From: Taeniopygia guttata | Taxonomy: Eukaryota > Chordata > Aves > Passeriformes > Estrildidae | Assembly: GCF_048771995.1 (NCBI RefSeq) | Contig: NC_133063.1 | Location: 14,494,063-14,558,062 of the forward strand | Reading direction: 5' to 3' | DNA: 64,000 nucleotides | Shown: positions 41,011-54,900 of the stretch, piece by piece | How the letters are laid out: each line of letters begins with the position of its first letter | Position numbering within the stretch: the stretch's first letter is position 1 | The notes under the pieces: generated by a model | Seen by the model: only the letters and a program-made list of their open reading frames with translations | Told to the model about the DNA's origin: nothing | Database searches by the model: none | Program-made: the position numbers and the translations under genes

Positions 41011-42419
41011 GGGGCTAGCCTCTGCAGGACCGCCTTAGGTTGAAGTCACTATTGGCTTCAGCCTCCAGCTTCAGGACTGGATTTCTCGTGTGTCTAGTAC
41101 CGGGCACCATCAGGACTGGTACAGCGCTGCTGTAATTGGTCTCGTTCGTGCTGTCTCACTGCTTCCAGGGACTGGAGAGTGGGGGGATGTTCAGTGACAG
41201 ATCTCACCCTCTCCACTGCCTTAGCCTCACTGCGGGAGGTGGACATGGTGAAGGCAAAAGCGTGGAGGCGAGTAGGTAGACATCTGGTATCGTCGGATGG
41301 TTTTAAAATAAGTGCTGGAGCCAAAGAGGGTGTTTCACAGGTCCTAACCAGATAGCCTTTACCAACTCTGGTTAAAGAGTCTATCCTTGTTTCAGCACCA
41401 GTCTCATAGGTGTATCTAGTTTCTGGTTACGACTACTGGGGGCATTGTGCGTCTGACATGACATTGTATCTGGACAGCAGGTAGTGCTGTTTAGAAATAT
41501 TAGGGATGGCGAGGGAGGGGAGGAGAATGAATCGTTTCAAATCTACTTGATTTTAAGAGCCTGTAGATATAAAACTGGCAGCCCCTTCTGAATTAAAACA
41601 TCTTTTATCCTTATTTCACACACACATGCACACACATGCACACACTCACACACGCACCTTTTATTTTGTTCTGCCTTTGCCACAGTGTATAAAGCCCTAT
41701 TGAGACATGTAGGCGTGATGTGTAAACCGGATTAGCAGTATGAAAGAAAGACATACAATAAGCCTGAATTGTTTTACTTCCTTTTCATTTCTCACGCCTA
41801 TATCTCTAATAAATTTGTTGCTCCAGCAGTGGGTCAAAGAGATTGTGCCGTTCAGCTTTTTTTTTTATTTCAAGGCCCGATGGCTAAGATCATGGAAGTG
41901 AATGCCCTGCCTTCTGGCACATGCACAACTTGAGCTCTATCTTAACACAGACCCGGTGCTGTCCAGGCTGGCTAAAAAAGGTTCAGCGTAACTTTCCCCT
42001 CTCAATGCACATTAATGTCCCGCAAGTGGCGGGGCATTTTGCCAGGAAAAGAATCTGATTTCAAGACTACTTGGGTTTATAGAGGTAAAGCCCCTTGTAG
42101 AATATGGCAAGGTCTGCTAGGGCTGGGATGTCCTCGTGGTTTTGGACAGAGCGAGCTGTTCCTCCAACCGCTGTCTTCCGCACGCAGCTCCCTGTGTGTG
42201 TGTGCTCTTGTCCTCCTCTGGGAGTCCGCTGCTGCGCGGGAGGAGCCCAAAAGCCTCGGAGACTCCTCTGGAGGAACATTTCCCCGCAGCCCTCTGCAGA
42301 AGAAAATGCCAGCGCTCCTGGGTTGGTGCTGTAGATCCCTCATTTGCTCCTTTGTGGCGTGCAGAGCAGCTTTCCATTAAAGGAGATCAGGGGTAATTAG
42401 CCGCATTATTTTGACAAGT
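41011..42419. other. Noncoding upstream sequence with a CA-rich tract
   Basis: A CA/CATG repeat lies at about 41,616-41,657. No exon was recognised. ORFs at 42,015-42,400 overlap in several frames without domain content. Confidence 0.45.
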
Positions 42420-42610
42420 TGGCTCGAGCAGTTCCCTTTCTTCCAGGGCTGAGGAGGGGGAGAAGCCGCCCGCCTCCTTCCCCGGGCGCGGGCGCTGAGC
42501 GGCGGCGCTGCCCCGCGGAGCGGCTCCCGCTGCGCGCCGCCGCCCTCCGACGGCAGCCCCCGCCGGCCCGGTGGCCAGCACGGCTCTCGAGTGGAAAAGG
42601 ACAGGGAGGC
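42420..42610. promoter_or_regulatory. Small GC island
   Basis: A short block of very high GC and CpG content (for example 42,480-42,560) stands in otherwise ordinary sequence. It could hold a further alternative promoter of PTCH1; no start codon plus donor arrangement convinced me. Confidence 0.35.
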
Positions 42611-43443
42611 TCAGGCTTCCCCGCAGAACCGGAGACTGTGATCTTATGTCATAGCCAGAATCAGGTGTGCGGGCGGAGCACAGGGCCGAGGCAGACCTGT
42701 GCACTTGCGCGATGCAAACCTGTGTGAGAGACAAAAATTTGAGGGAATAGAGAAAATCTGATTATTTTCCCACAAGTCGGCCTTCTCCCAAGGTTAATAC
42801 TCTTTAAACTGTACAAAAGGAACCCAAAGTGGCTGTGCTTCATTCCTGTCTTTCCTTTATTAGGGTAATCAAATGCTCCAGCAGTGCAAATGCTTTTGGT
42901 GGGTGTCTACAGGTGAAGAGCAACCTGGAAAAAAATATTAAAGTAACAAGTAACATCACTGTAAATATCTGCTACCCATTGTTAATCTCTGTTGGATTGA
43001 TCCCCTACCTGGCTGGAGAAGTGCTCCACAGTATCAGGGGTTATGAACACAAAGTGAATGTATGTAAGACACAGAGCATTACAAAATTAAGCCACTACGA
43101 CTAAAGTCAAGGCTGAAATTCTTGTACACCAGCCTGGGCTGTCTAGGCATCGAAAGGAAGAGGTATGAATGGTTGTAGATTGCAGCCTCTCTACATAATA
43201 AGACTTCTTAGGCCTCCACCACATAGCATGTCCTAGATAAGAAAACTGGGAGATCCCTTCGAGTTGCTGGCGATGGAGATAGCCCCTGGTGTGGAGGAGC
43301 GGTTGCACACTCAGAGCATGCATATAACAGTCAGCAGTGCTTACAAATGTAAATAAGGGCAGATTGATTAGGAACAACATTATTGCCAGGAATGTAGCAA
43401 GCAGGCATCAGCTATGAGGCAGACTGGGGGCAGCCACTGCTCT

Positions 43444-43452
43444 GACCACCCA
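43444..43452 (+). promoter_or_regulatory. Exact GLI binding consensus GACCACCCA
   Basis: This is a perfect 9-base match about 3.1 kb before the PTCH1 start codon. The surrounding sequence is ordinary, so it is less certain than the other two sites. Confidence 0.4.
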
Positions 43453-44184
43453 AGTGGAGACTTTTACACTGACATTTCTTCCTTGAGGGGAAAAAAACCC
43501 CAACATACATACACACACCCATCCCAGAAACAAGACCAATTAGATCTCTGAAGTAATTAATCTCTTGTGTATGCTTAAAAAAAAAAAAAAATCCTTCCAG
43601 ACCACAGGGAGAGAGGGGAGATTAAGACAATGCTTGTTAAATTTGAGTCTTCAGATAGAGTTTTGGAACCAGCAGTGAGAATGGGCTTTAGGCTACTGTG
43701 TGAAGACTAGCAGGCAGGAGGCACGTAGGACAGTGCAGGGGATTCCACGTTCTTGAAAGGACACTCTTCCCTGGTTTTCGAGCCTACCAGGAGGCTGAAC
43801 CAAAATGTTTCTGTGGCCATCCCTTCTTTCTCCATTTCCCTGCCTTGCTACCCGATCAGACACGGTGAGGTTGAGCACTTGCAGAAGTACTGTCACATCA
43901 CTTCCTAGCTAGATGGATGGTCACTCTCCCAAGTGGAAACTTGAATTGGAGGTGGCCGACTGCACCCCAGATACAGGTTTCAGCCTCAAACAGAAAACAG
44001 CCTCCAGCTGCAACCGCTTCAAGTTTCCTTCTCCCAAACGTATGAACCTACGTGTGCATGCATGACAGCTTGCTGCTCCTAGCAGCTTTCCTGGAGAGTC
44101 CTGTGCGGGGCACAGGGCAGGGCCTTCACGGAGACAAGTTTCCCAGGGTGAGAAAAAAAGGAGTTGAGATGAAATCAAAGGAAA

Positions 44185-44217
44185 AAGGGCCATACCTAGC
44201 CGGCAGGTATGGCCCTT
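44185..44217. repeat. Perfect 13-base inverted repeat with 7-base loop
   Basis: Arms AAGGGCCATACCT (44,185-44,197) and AGGTATGGCCCTT (44,205-44,217) flank AGCCGGC. The repeat lies just upstream of a GC island, about 2.3 kb before the PTCH1 start codon. It could be a stem-loop in RNA or a palindromic protein site. Confidence 0.9.
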
Positions 44218-44234
44218 GAAAGGCCCTGACCGTT

Positions 44235-44830
44235 GTTGCTTTTAGGCAGTCTCACGGAGAAATCGGTGCGGTGCGGTGCGCAGCTCGCTCCCGCCGGCGG
44301 CCCCGGCTCCCGGGACGCTGCCAGCCCGCGTTGCCGGCGCCGGGACGGGCCCGCTAAGGGCGGTCACCAGCCTGCCGAGGGGAAGAGGACCTCAGCGGGC
44401 TCAGGGGTTTTGCTCAGAATCACTGTCCCAGGTTCACGCACGGCAGGGCTGAATGCAGAGGCGCGCAGTGCCTGCGGGTTTGTCGAGCCGGGCACCGCAC
44501 TGGGCAGGGGCTGCACGGGGTTCTCTTCTCCCCCCGGGTCCCCATGCCCCTCTGTTCTTCGCTGCATTTCTCCCACCTCTTCCTCCAGCTCCCGAGCTCT
44601 TTACAGCCGCGCTCCTCCGCAGGCGTGCAGCAGCCGTCCTGCAGGAGGGCAGCCCCCGAGGGCGCCTCCCCGGCCCGGGCCGAGGGCGGAGGGACGGGCT
44701 GTCGGCTGCCCCCCGCCCCGGTGCCCACGGGTGTCCGCCACGGCCCGTAGCTGCTTCCGCGGGGAGCCGCGCTGCGGGCCGGGGCTCCAGCTCGGGGCTG
44801 GGGGGACGCGCGCAGCTCTAGAGGCAGCAA
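44235..44830. promoter_or_regulatory. GC island upstream of the main PTCH1 promoter
   Basis: It is rich in GC and CpG. It contains a 202-codon open frame at 44,233-44,841 and overlapping antisense frames, none with recognisable domains; open frames of this kind are expected in GC-rich DNA. It may be part of the extended PTCH1 regulatory region or hold an alternative first exon. Confidence 0.45.
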
Positions 44831-45558
44831 TTAATGGCTGATTCTCAATGAAGAGAGGCGCGGAGAAGCGGTGCCAAAAAAGTAAATAATCGCGTGTAGT
44901 TCGAGAAACGTTTAGCGCGGCCAGGCAGGCTGCGTTTCATGGACTTTTACACTAAAAAACATTAGAATTGGCTTTCCTCAGGCTTCAGTTAAAGAATGAG
45001 TCCTAAGCTGAAACAGCTAGCTACCGCGTGTCTTTAAATCTTTTAAGTGTTAAATTTTCATTGTGTTTTTCTAACTGGAGTGGTTTTCTTGCAAGGAACT
45101 AAGTCTCCTCTTTAGTTAAAAAGAGAGAGGGAGAAAAATCTGGCACTTTCTACCGCAGTATCCACCACCCTGTCATTATTCCTGCAAGCCTGGGAATTCA
45201 GCTCAGACCTCCCAGTATTTGTTGCAGCTCGAGGCCAAGGTGCCTCTAAAAGGATTTTCTTTTAAGGCCTTTAGAAATCATTTAATGCTGCTTTTTCTTC
45301 GTTTCCCTCTTCTTCTTAAAAGGGAAAAATGTATTTCTATATGTCCCCGGCGAGAAAGTTCCGTGCGTGTATTTGCAACCATCCCGGACGGGGGTCGGGG
45401 GAGGGGAGTAAGGGGAGGGGGGAGTAACGCTCTTGAAAAGAAAACGAAGAAGAAAGAGGGAGAAGGCATTCCTTAATGGAAGTATTGCATGCAAAGAAGA
45501 CTGGATCTCTTTAAGGCTCCCCCTGAAGCTGGAGATGCACACACAAGGGTTGCCGGCC

Positions 45559-45567
45559 TGGGTGGTC
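45559..45567 (-). promoter_or_regulatory. Exact GLI binding consensus in the proximal PTCH1 promoter
   Basis: TGGGTGGTC on the plus strand is GACCACCCA on the minus strand. It lies about 950 bases before the PTCH1 start codon and about 75 bases before the CCAAT box. A functional GLI site is known in the mammalian PTCH1 exon 1B promoter, and the flanking text here has the look of a conserved block. It is the likely feedback site by which Hedgehog signalling induces PTCH1. Confidence 0.75.
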
Positions 45568-45639
45568 TCTCTACTTTGGTGAGCTGTTGCTAAGCAGCTA
45601 ATAATAGTCATGTTTGCTGAGTAATTTCTGCCCTCCCCG

Positions 45640-45780
45640 AGCCAATCACCTCGCAGAAACCCAAGCCATCTGACAGCCCCGGGGGCGGGCTCTCAGCCCC
45701 TTTTTTTTTCCCTCCCTCTCTCGCTCTCTCTCCACTCATACTCCCCCCACCCCCCCCCCCCTCCTCTTTATCCAAATGGA
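45640..45780 (+). promoter_or_regulatory. PTCH1: Main PTCH1 core promoter (inferred)
   Basis: A CCAAT box (GAGCCAATCACC, about 45,639-45,650) and a GC box (GGGGGCGGGC, about 45,681-45,690) are followed by a long pyrimidine-rich stretch (45,700-45,770). No TATA box is present. This arrangement suits a dispersed CpG-island promoter with initiation around 45,700-45,800. The exact start site cannot be read from sequence. Confidence 0.6.
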
Positions 45781-46508
45781 GAGAGTCCTTTTTTTCTTCT
45801 TCATCTCATCTCTGGAGCCGAGGGGCTGCAGCTCGGTGCTGCCGCGCACACACCGGGGGAGAGCGCCAGGCAGCCGCCCGCCCGCTGCCGCGGCGGGGCC
45901 AACCGCGGAACCCCGCCGGCTCCGCGGCCCGCGGGAAGCACCCCGGCCCTGAAGCAGGATGGTGCAGCGCGGCGAGGCAGCCCAGCAGCAGCAGGAGCAG
46001 CCGCGGCCCGCCGCGCCGCCGCCCCGCCGCCGCCGCTGAGCGCCGCCGCGGACAGCGGCTTCCCGGAGGCAGCGGAGGCCGGCCGGACTAGGCGATTTCA
46101 ACGGGAGCGGAGCACAGCGCGGCGGCGGCGGCGGCGGCCGGGGGATCCCGGGGGTCGCGCCCGCCCGTCCGCCCGCCCTCGCCGGGCGCGGGGAGCGGCC
46201 GCCTGCAGCTCGGGGTCCGCGCGCGATGTGGCAATGGGAGGCGCGGGGAGCGACTCGGCCGGAGCGGCCGCGGCGGCAGCCGCCGCCCCGCGCCCCGCGT
46301 GAGGCGGCCGCGCCGCAGCAGCCCCAGCAGCAGCCCCAGCCCCGGCGGCGGCGGCGGCAGCGGCGGCAGCAGCCCCCGCAGCAGCAGCAGCATCAGCCCG
46401 CGGCCCGCAACGCCGCCAGCCCCCCGCGGCCCCGCCGCACCCCCGGGGCCTCGGGCCCCGCCGCGGCAGCGCCAGCGGCAGCTCTCCCGTCCCGCCGGCG
46501 GCGGCAAC
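45776..46508 (+). other. PTCH1: PTCH1 5' leader with upstream ORFs
   Basis: The extent is inferred from the promoter. The leader is extremely GC-rich with CAG and CGG tracts. It contains upstream ORFs at 45,776-45,952 (58 codons), 45,959-46,039 (26 codons), 46,226-46,525 (99 codons, overlapping the PTCH1 start codon out of frame) and 46,234-46,302 (22 codons with an alanine run). Three CGG triplets at 46,496-46,504 end four bases before the start codon, at the position of the polymorphic CGG repeat known in the human PTCH1 leader. The structure and upstream ORFs should restrain translation of the main frame. Confidence 0.6.
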
Positions 46509-46709
46509 ATGGCCTCGGCCGGTAACGCGTCGGAGCTGGAGACCAGCAGCAGCGCGGGCGGCGGAGGCCACCCCGGCCGGGCGCCGAGAAACGGCGGCGG
46601 GAGGCGGCGAAGGACTGGAGGGAATCGGCGCGCAGCGGTGCCTGACCGGGAGTATCTGCAGCGACCGAGCTACTGCGATGCGGCTTTCGCCCTGGAGCAG
46701 ATTTCAAAG
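46509..46709 (+). CDS. PTCH1: PTCH1 coding exon 1, Patched-1 N-terminus
   Basis: The exon encodes 67 residues, beginning [15 protein letters not shown] and ending [14 protein letters not shown]. This matches the N-terminus of vertebrate Patched-1 (human exon 1B also gives 67 residues), with a variable Gly-rich and Arg-rich middle and a conserved end. The start codon has A at -3 and G at +4. The donor is AAG|GTGCAT, a weak match to consensus, and the exon ends in phase 0. Patched-1 is the 12-pass membrane receptor for Hedgehog ligands; without ligand it represses Smoothened by moving sterols through an RND-like channel. This exon supplies the cytoplasmic N-terminal tail of the long isoform. 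The GC content and CpG density are those of a CpG-island first exon. Confidence 0.95.
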
Positions 46710-48898
<2,189 letters not shown>

Positions 48899-50784
48899 TA
48901 GGAGAGGGAGAGAGCGAGGAAAAAAAAAACAAACCAAAAAAACCCACAACCACGAAAGAAAGGCAGCCGAGGCGAAGCGGAGCACGGAGTGGGGCAGCCA
49001 GCCGGGCGGCACACCCCGCGCTGAGAGCCGTGGCTCCAGGCTGCCGCGGTTTTGGGGTTTAAGTGTAGCTCTCGATGGTGTTTTTTTCTTTTTTTCCTTC
49101 TCTAGTTTGTTGGGGTTTTTTCCCTCTCCCTTTTTCTTTTTTTCTGGGGGGAAAATACTGTTTATTAAGGATCACATTCCCCCGTTAGCTGCTGGGTGGA
49201 CGTGGAACCAGAGTTCCTTGTCTGCAGCAATTACTACTCTGGGTTTATGTCAAAGTAGCTTGCAGCAGTATTTGGCTTATAAAATTTAATATGAGAGGCT
49301 GCATAAATAATCATTTCTAAATAGCTCTCTGTACGTGTTTGTGTGGAAAAGCTAGAGCTGAGTGCAGACAAAGCCGGAGCCTGTTCTGAAGGTGGTCTCT
49401 GCTGCCCGGGGTGAATTGGAGCACAGAGGGTCGGAGTCCATCCTTGCAGATGACAGCCGTAGTGGGGTCAGGATTGGATTGGATTCGCCAGTCATTTACT
49501 AGGTGTTGTTTTTTTCTGTTGTGGATCCTTTTTTGGTCCATGTAGCGTAGTCCAGGAGCTCAAAATACGATGAGATCTGCTGCCAACAGTTCTGCCTGAG
49601 AAACAGAACAAGGCACTGCTGTGTCCCATCTGTAGGCAGAGATGTGCAGTCAGAGTTTGCACCAACTAAAGTACCTTAAATATTAATGAAAATTACTGTA
49701 AATCTTGTTTTTCTTCACTATTCATTTTTCTTCTAAACTCACTGTGAGGTTGTTGTGCAAAAGTTTATTTTGTTCTTAGGTATTTTGTTTCTGTTTTTCT
49801 GTGTTTGATGTGATTGCAGCTCCATCGCACATGCTCCGCTGCATTTATTATTGTGATGTTACTGGTGTTCACTTGCTTGGAATGGTGATCCTATTCAATT
49901 AGTGCCACCTGCTTTTTGTAGCCTTGTAATACCAAGAAACTACTTGCTGTTGATGCCTCAGTAACCGGCCTGTCAGTAAAAATACAATTCTCAAGGAAAT
50001 AAAATAGGATTTGCAAAATAGTTGCTACACTTTTCTCTTCTCATGTCATTATTGTTTATGGAAAAGGAGTGGGGAGAAGTCCCTAGTATAGAATCTAGTG
50101 GAAATTGGTCTCTGGGGTTTTTATGGCCAAGATGAATCCATAATGCAGCTAGTTTGACAGAGCTGACCTATGTAATTTCACACCTATTTAGTTTAGATTT
50201 TTCATTGAAAAGAAATTAAAACTCTGCATTTAGAAACTCTTGCATTTCAAAACTAACCAGCAAAAGCTAGTAGATTAAGCTGAAATAAAATATTCTGGAT
50301 TAAATTAAATTTAATTTTTAGTCTTCCCATTCTAGCACTACATGACCATTCATGGAAAAGATCTTGCTAAAACAGGCCTTCTTGGTAGAGGCTCTGTAAA
50401 TGTTCTGCTCATGAACCAGGGTGTTGTACAATTAAGCTGAATAGATAGCAATTGCATATTTTTGTAGCTGAATTACAAATAGGAGTACAGATTGAGTTTG
50501 AGATGGAACAGGGACAGGAAAAGATAGCATGGAAATTGCTGTTCTTCCTATGCAAAAGTGCAAAGCAGCACCAAAGTTTTTCTTCTGCATTTACATGGAA
50601 CTGGTCCTAACAGCTTTAAAGTACCTTCCATGAAGGTTAGTACAGTAAGGGACTCTTTAGATCAAGGTTTCTTAATGAAGAAGCAGTGGCTGAATTGTCC
50701 TGTTTATTAAAACAGCTGTCTCACTTTACCTTTTACATTTTGTTTACTGAGAGTTTGGATGAACTAGGCAGTGCTGGCCAAATA

Positions 50785-51950
50785 CAGAATTGTTTAAGTT
50801 GGAAAAGATTTGTAATATTATCAAATCAACTCTTAAGCCAGCACCATTGTGTTCACCACTGAACCATGCCTTTAAATGTCACATCTAAACACTTTTTAAA
50901 TACCTCTAGGGATGGTAATTCAGGGTGGCCTGTTCCAGTGCTTAACAGTTATTTCTGTGAATAATTTTTTTTTGCTATCCAATCTAAGCTTTTCCTGGAG
51001 CAGCTTGAGACCATTACCTCTCATCCTGTCACTTGTTGCCTACATCCTCCATTCAGGTAGCTGTAGAGAGGGATGAGGTTATCCCAAGGCTAAATTACTC
51101 CAGTTCCCTCAACTGCTCCTCATAGGACTTCTGCTCCATTGCCTTTCTCTGGACTTGCTCTAGCACTTCAATGTCTTTCTTGTAGCGAGGGGCCCAAAAC
51201 TGAACACAGAATTCAAGGTTTGGCCTCACCAGTGCTGAGTACAGGGTGACAATCACTGCCCTGTCCTGCTGGTCACACCATTGCTGATACAGTTCAGGAT
51301 GCCATTGGCCTTCTTGGCCACCTGGGCATAGCTGGCTCACGTTCAGCACCCCCAGGTCTGTCTCCTGGGGTAGCTTTCCAGCCACTCTTCACCAGGCCTG
51401 TAGTCCTGCATGGAGCTGTTGTGACTGAAGGGCAGGACCTGGCACTTCATATTGTAGAATATGGTATGAACCTCACACCATTGGCCTTGACCCATGTGCC
51501 TCTGCCCAGGTGCCTCTGCAGAGCTTTTCTGTCCTCCTGCAGATCAACACTCCCGCCCAGCTTGGTGATATCTGGGAACTGACTGAGGGAGCATTTGAAC
51601 CATTCATCCAAAGGATTGATAAAGATATTAAACAGGTCTTGTCCAGTGACTGGCCACCAACTGGATGTAACTCTCTCTGAGCTCTGCCATCCAGCCTGTT
51701 TTTAACCCAGAAAAGAGTGCACCTGTCCAAACCATGAGCAGCCAGTATCTCCAGGACAATGCTGTAGGAAACAGTGTTGAAGACATTATTAAAGTTCAGG
51801 TAGATAATATCCACAGCCTTTCCCTCATCCACTAAGTTGTAGAAGAAGATAAGATTGGTCAAGCAGCACCTGCCTTTCCCAACCTCATTCCAGCTAGGCC
51901 TGATCCCTAGACTGTCTTGTATGTGCTGTGTAGATTCATAGGTTACTTCA
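50785..51950 (-). mobile_element. CR1 LINE, antisense within PTCH1 intron 2
   Basis: On the minus strand this reads as the 3' part of a CR1 element, from the reverse transcriptase region at about 51,900 to the 3' untranslated region near 50,785. A decayed frame at 51,473-51,862 reads VDIIYLNFNNVFNTVSYSI, the CR1 reverse transcriptase region with the usual F-x-K/N-A-F-D-T-V pattern degraded. A second piece at 51,095-51,385 covers the C-terminal region. It is 5' truncated, inactive, and inserted opposite to PTCH1 transcription. Confidence 0.88.
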
Positions 51951-54900
51951 AATATACTTCAAGTAACAGTTTTGATTTGCTACTGAAACTTTTTACAGTT
52001 ATTACTGCTGAATAAATTGGCAGTATTTAAAGAGACAAATTTTATATGGTCTGTTTCTGAATACCATGGAACATAATACAACACTGAAGTTTGCTGGAAG
52101 TAAATGGTTGCTTTAAAACCATAACAGAATTAATTAACAAACAGTGAACTTTGAATGAATTTTAAGACCATGCACATTCCAAGTTAAATGATTAGTAGTA
52201 TGAGCCTGCAGCTGTTATAGCTGAAATATTTACATGAGTTTAGAAGCTCACCTGGTAGGCAAACTTTCCAAGAGAGATCTTCAAAACATAATTATTTCAG
52301 ATTTCCTGTAGTAGTCTTCCTCCTTCAGAATTTATGCTAGCATTCTAAGCCTTCTGTGAGCCTCCTGATACCTAAGTGGCTTTCCTCTCAGCTTGTTTTT
52401 TGGCACTAAGTGTTGTAGAGTAGCTTTTTGGTTTTTGGGGTTTCTTTTAAACATAGTCCTCTTTTGGCTGCTGTTCAGAATACTTCAGTTATTACTTTGT
52501 GTCCCACAGTGGCTCCATCTATGTTGCTTTGCCTGGGACATACATGTATATCTTTTTGGCACATGAACAGATCTACCATCCCCATGTGCATACCTTGCTG
52601 CTGGTGGTGAGGGGAAGGGGTTTTCTGCCAGGGCAGACAAATTCTGGACTGACATTTTAATGGCAATTCTGTTATTCAGCTAGAGTTGAACTGCTGTATG
52701 CGGGTGTCCATGCATCCTGAAGTTGTGGAGACTGTTTAGCATCTTTGTACATTGTACACACAGAGAGAAAAAAAGGCTTTGCATTGATTTCCTCAGTGAC
52801 TGAACTTTGTTGGACACAGATGTGCTTTTAGAATCATCCATTCATAGCTAGAGAGTGCTCTGGATGGAAAAGAAATCATGCTCATAACTGGATATGTTTA
52901 TTTGCTACCACTCTATATAGGCAGTCTAAGACCCAGTGTGTCAACAGCAGTCACACATGTAAATGCAAAGCCTCTGCTTCTGAAAGAAGGTAGTTTTGTA
53001 GCTCCAGAAAAGGTTCTGTTAAATGAAGCTTGAAATTTGGCTACTGCAGTGCCTTAAATGATGTTAATTGGAGCAGATTACAATGAGGGAGATGGTCTAG
53101 TCTTGTGCTTTAGTATTTCATTTTATATCATCATTGTCTTGGGATTTTTTTCTTCTCACTTTTTTTCATTAGCTTTCTTCCTTAAGTGGTCAAAGATCAT
53201 GCTGTTCTTCCCTTCTGTTTTTGCTTTCTTCAGTTTTTGCACTAGCTGAAGCTCAGTTCAAACTATTGCCTCTTTAAGTGCCTTGTTCACAAAGCTTAGT
53301 GAAGCTTTGTGATCTTGAACTGAACTCTAACATGCAGAGCTCCTTCTTTAAGCCAGTTTGAAGGAAGATGTTGGAGGATACAAATAGGTAGGACATCTTG
53401 CAGAGATTTCCTCAGAAGCTGCATACTTCAGTTCAGATGTGTGGAATAAAGCGAGTGTGTTCAGATTGTATGTGAATTAGGATTGAGTGTGTACAGCAGA
53501 AATACTTTTTAAGTCAAGATTTGGGCTATGTGTAGTATTATTTCCTTTCTCTCTTAAGGGACAGAAATCAGGTTGCTCTATTGTACTTATGGCTGACCCT
53601 TCTTAGAATATGTTAATCTACCCATGCAACTTAAGAATGAGGTGAAAATGAGGAAAGTGTGTGAATGATGTGAGTAAGGAACCAGTATTATTTCCATAGA
53701 GTCTCAATTTTCTTAACCCAGCAAGATTAAATGCAGGTGGAGAGAAAAGTTGTTCTTAAGTTCTGCCTAAAGGCACCAGGTAACTTTACACTAGTATTTT
53801 TTGGAGAAACAAAAAAGAATAGTAAGGGAGCAGATCTGCGTGAATTTGTTTTTTCAAGGAGATAAATTTATATAAGTGGGCTGAACTAACATGCTTAGTT
53901 TGAGTACAGTTAGCAGGACTTGACACAGTCAAGTATAATTCCTTTCTCTCACAAACATATGCAGTGGACAGCAGCAGGGGAGTACTGTTTTAGATGTGCT
54001 TGCTCCTGCATCACCACATTGGCATGGTATAGAAGAAGTTGCAGAAGTTACTCTGCTCTTCAGTCTGTCACAACGGTTGTTGGCAGGCTCTGTGGCAGTC
54101 AAGACATTGTCTCTGATCACATCACCAAATTAATTAATTTTCTGTGAATCAGATGACTTAAGAGTTTACTTATCCTCGAATGCTGTCCTACACTGTGTTG
54201 CATTCCTCAGCGCATATTGAAAGTTCATTGAAAGGTGTTCATCTGGAAAATTTCCAAGCTACTGTTTTGTCTGACTTCAGTACGATTATTTCATTCATCT
54301 CTTTTTTTCCACATGATAGCTGAAGGATGGTCATCTGAGCAACATGTTTATTTAAATGTTTACTGATAAATCACAAAAGTATTTCAGTCCATACTACTCT
54401 GTTCAGTTCATACTACTGTTTTGAAAAGGAACATCAGATTCTAATACTTACATGATATTTGTGGATTAAAAATATCAGGGCAGTGGGTGTTATGTTCCTT
54501 TGAATTTGAACACCCTCTGCTTCTGTGTATTGAAAGTTGTTAGGAAAAGATGTTTAAAGGTTTTACTTATATGTATATTTGATTGTCATCTTTCAAGAGC
54601 CTGCTATTAAATTCAAAATCACTGGAGACCTCTGTTAAGTTCCACTTGACAGGCATCCATCCACAGCATTGCTCAGAGTTGGTGCTCCTTGATGAAAAGC
54701 TTGTACATGAAACAATCCCTGCAGATTCAGTGCATAAAATTCCTCTTAGCTGTAAGAGTTTTAATAAAGGTATTACCTGTGACCATTCTTTGGTCATTAA
54801 AAAGGTTGAGGGTGAAATCCTGTATTCACTGAATGTGGTGGCAGAACCTGGATGACTTTAGTGTGACCAGGCCTTATCCATGTACAAAACCAGAGCAGGC

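Noticed and set aside
44233..44841. 202-codon ORF in a GC island
   Set aside because: Stop-free frames occur on both strands at this GC content, composition is Pro/Arg/Ser/Ala-biased and no domain is visible.
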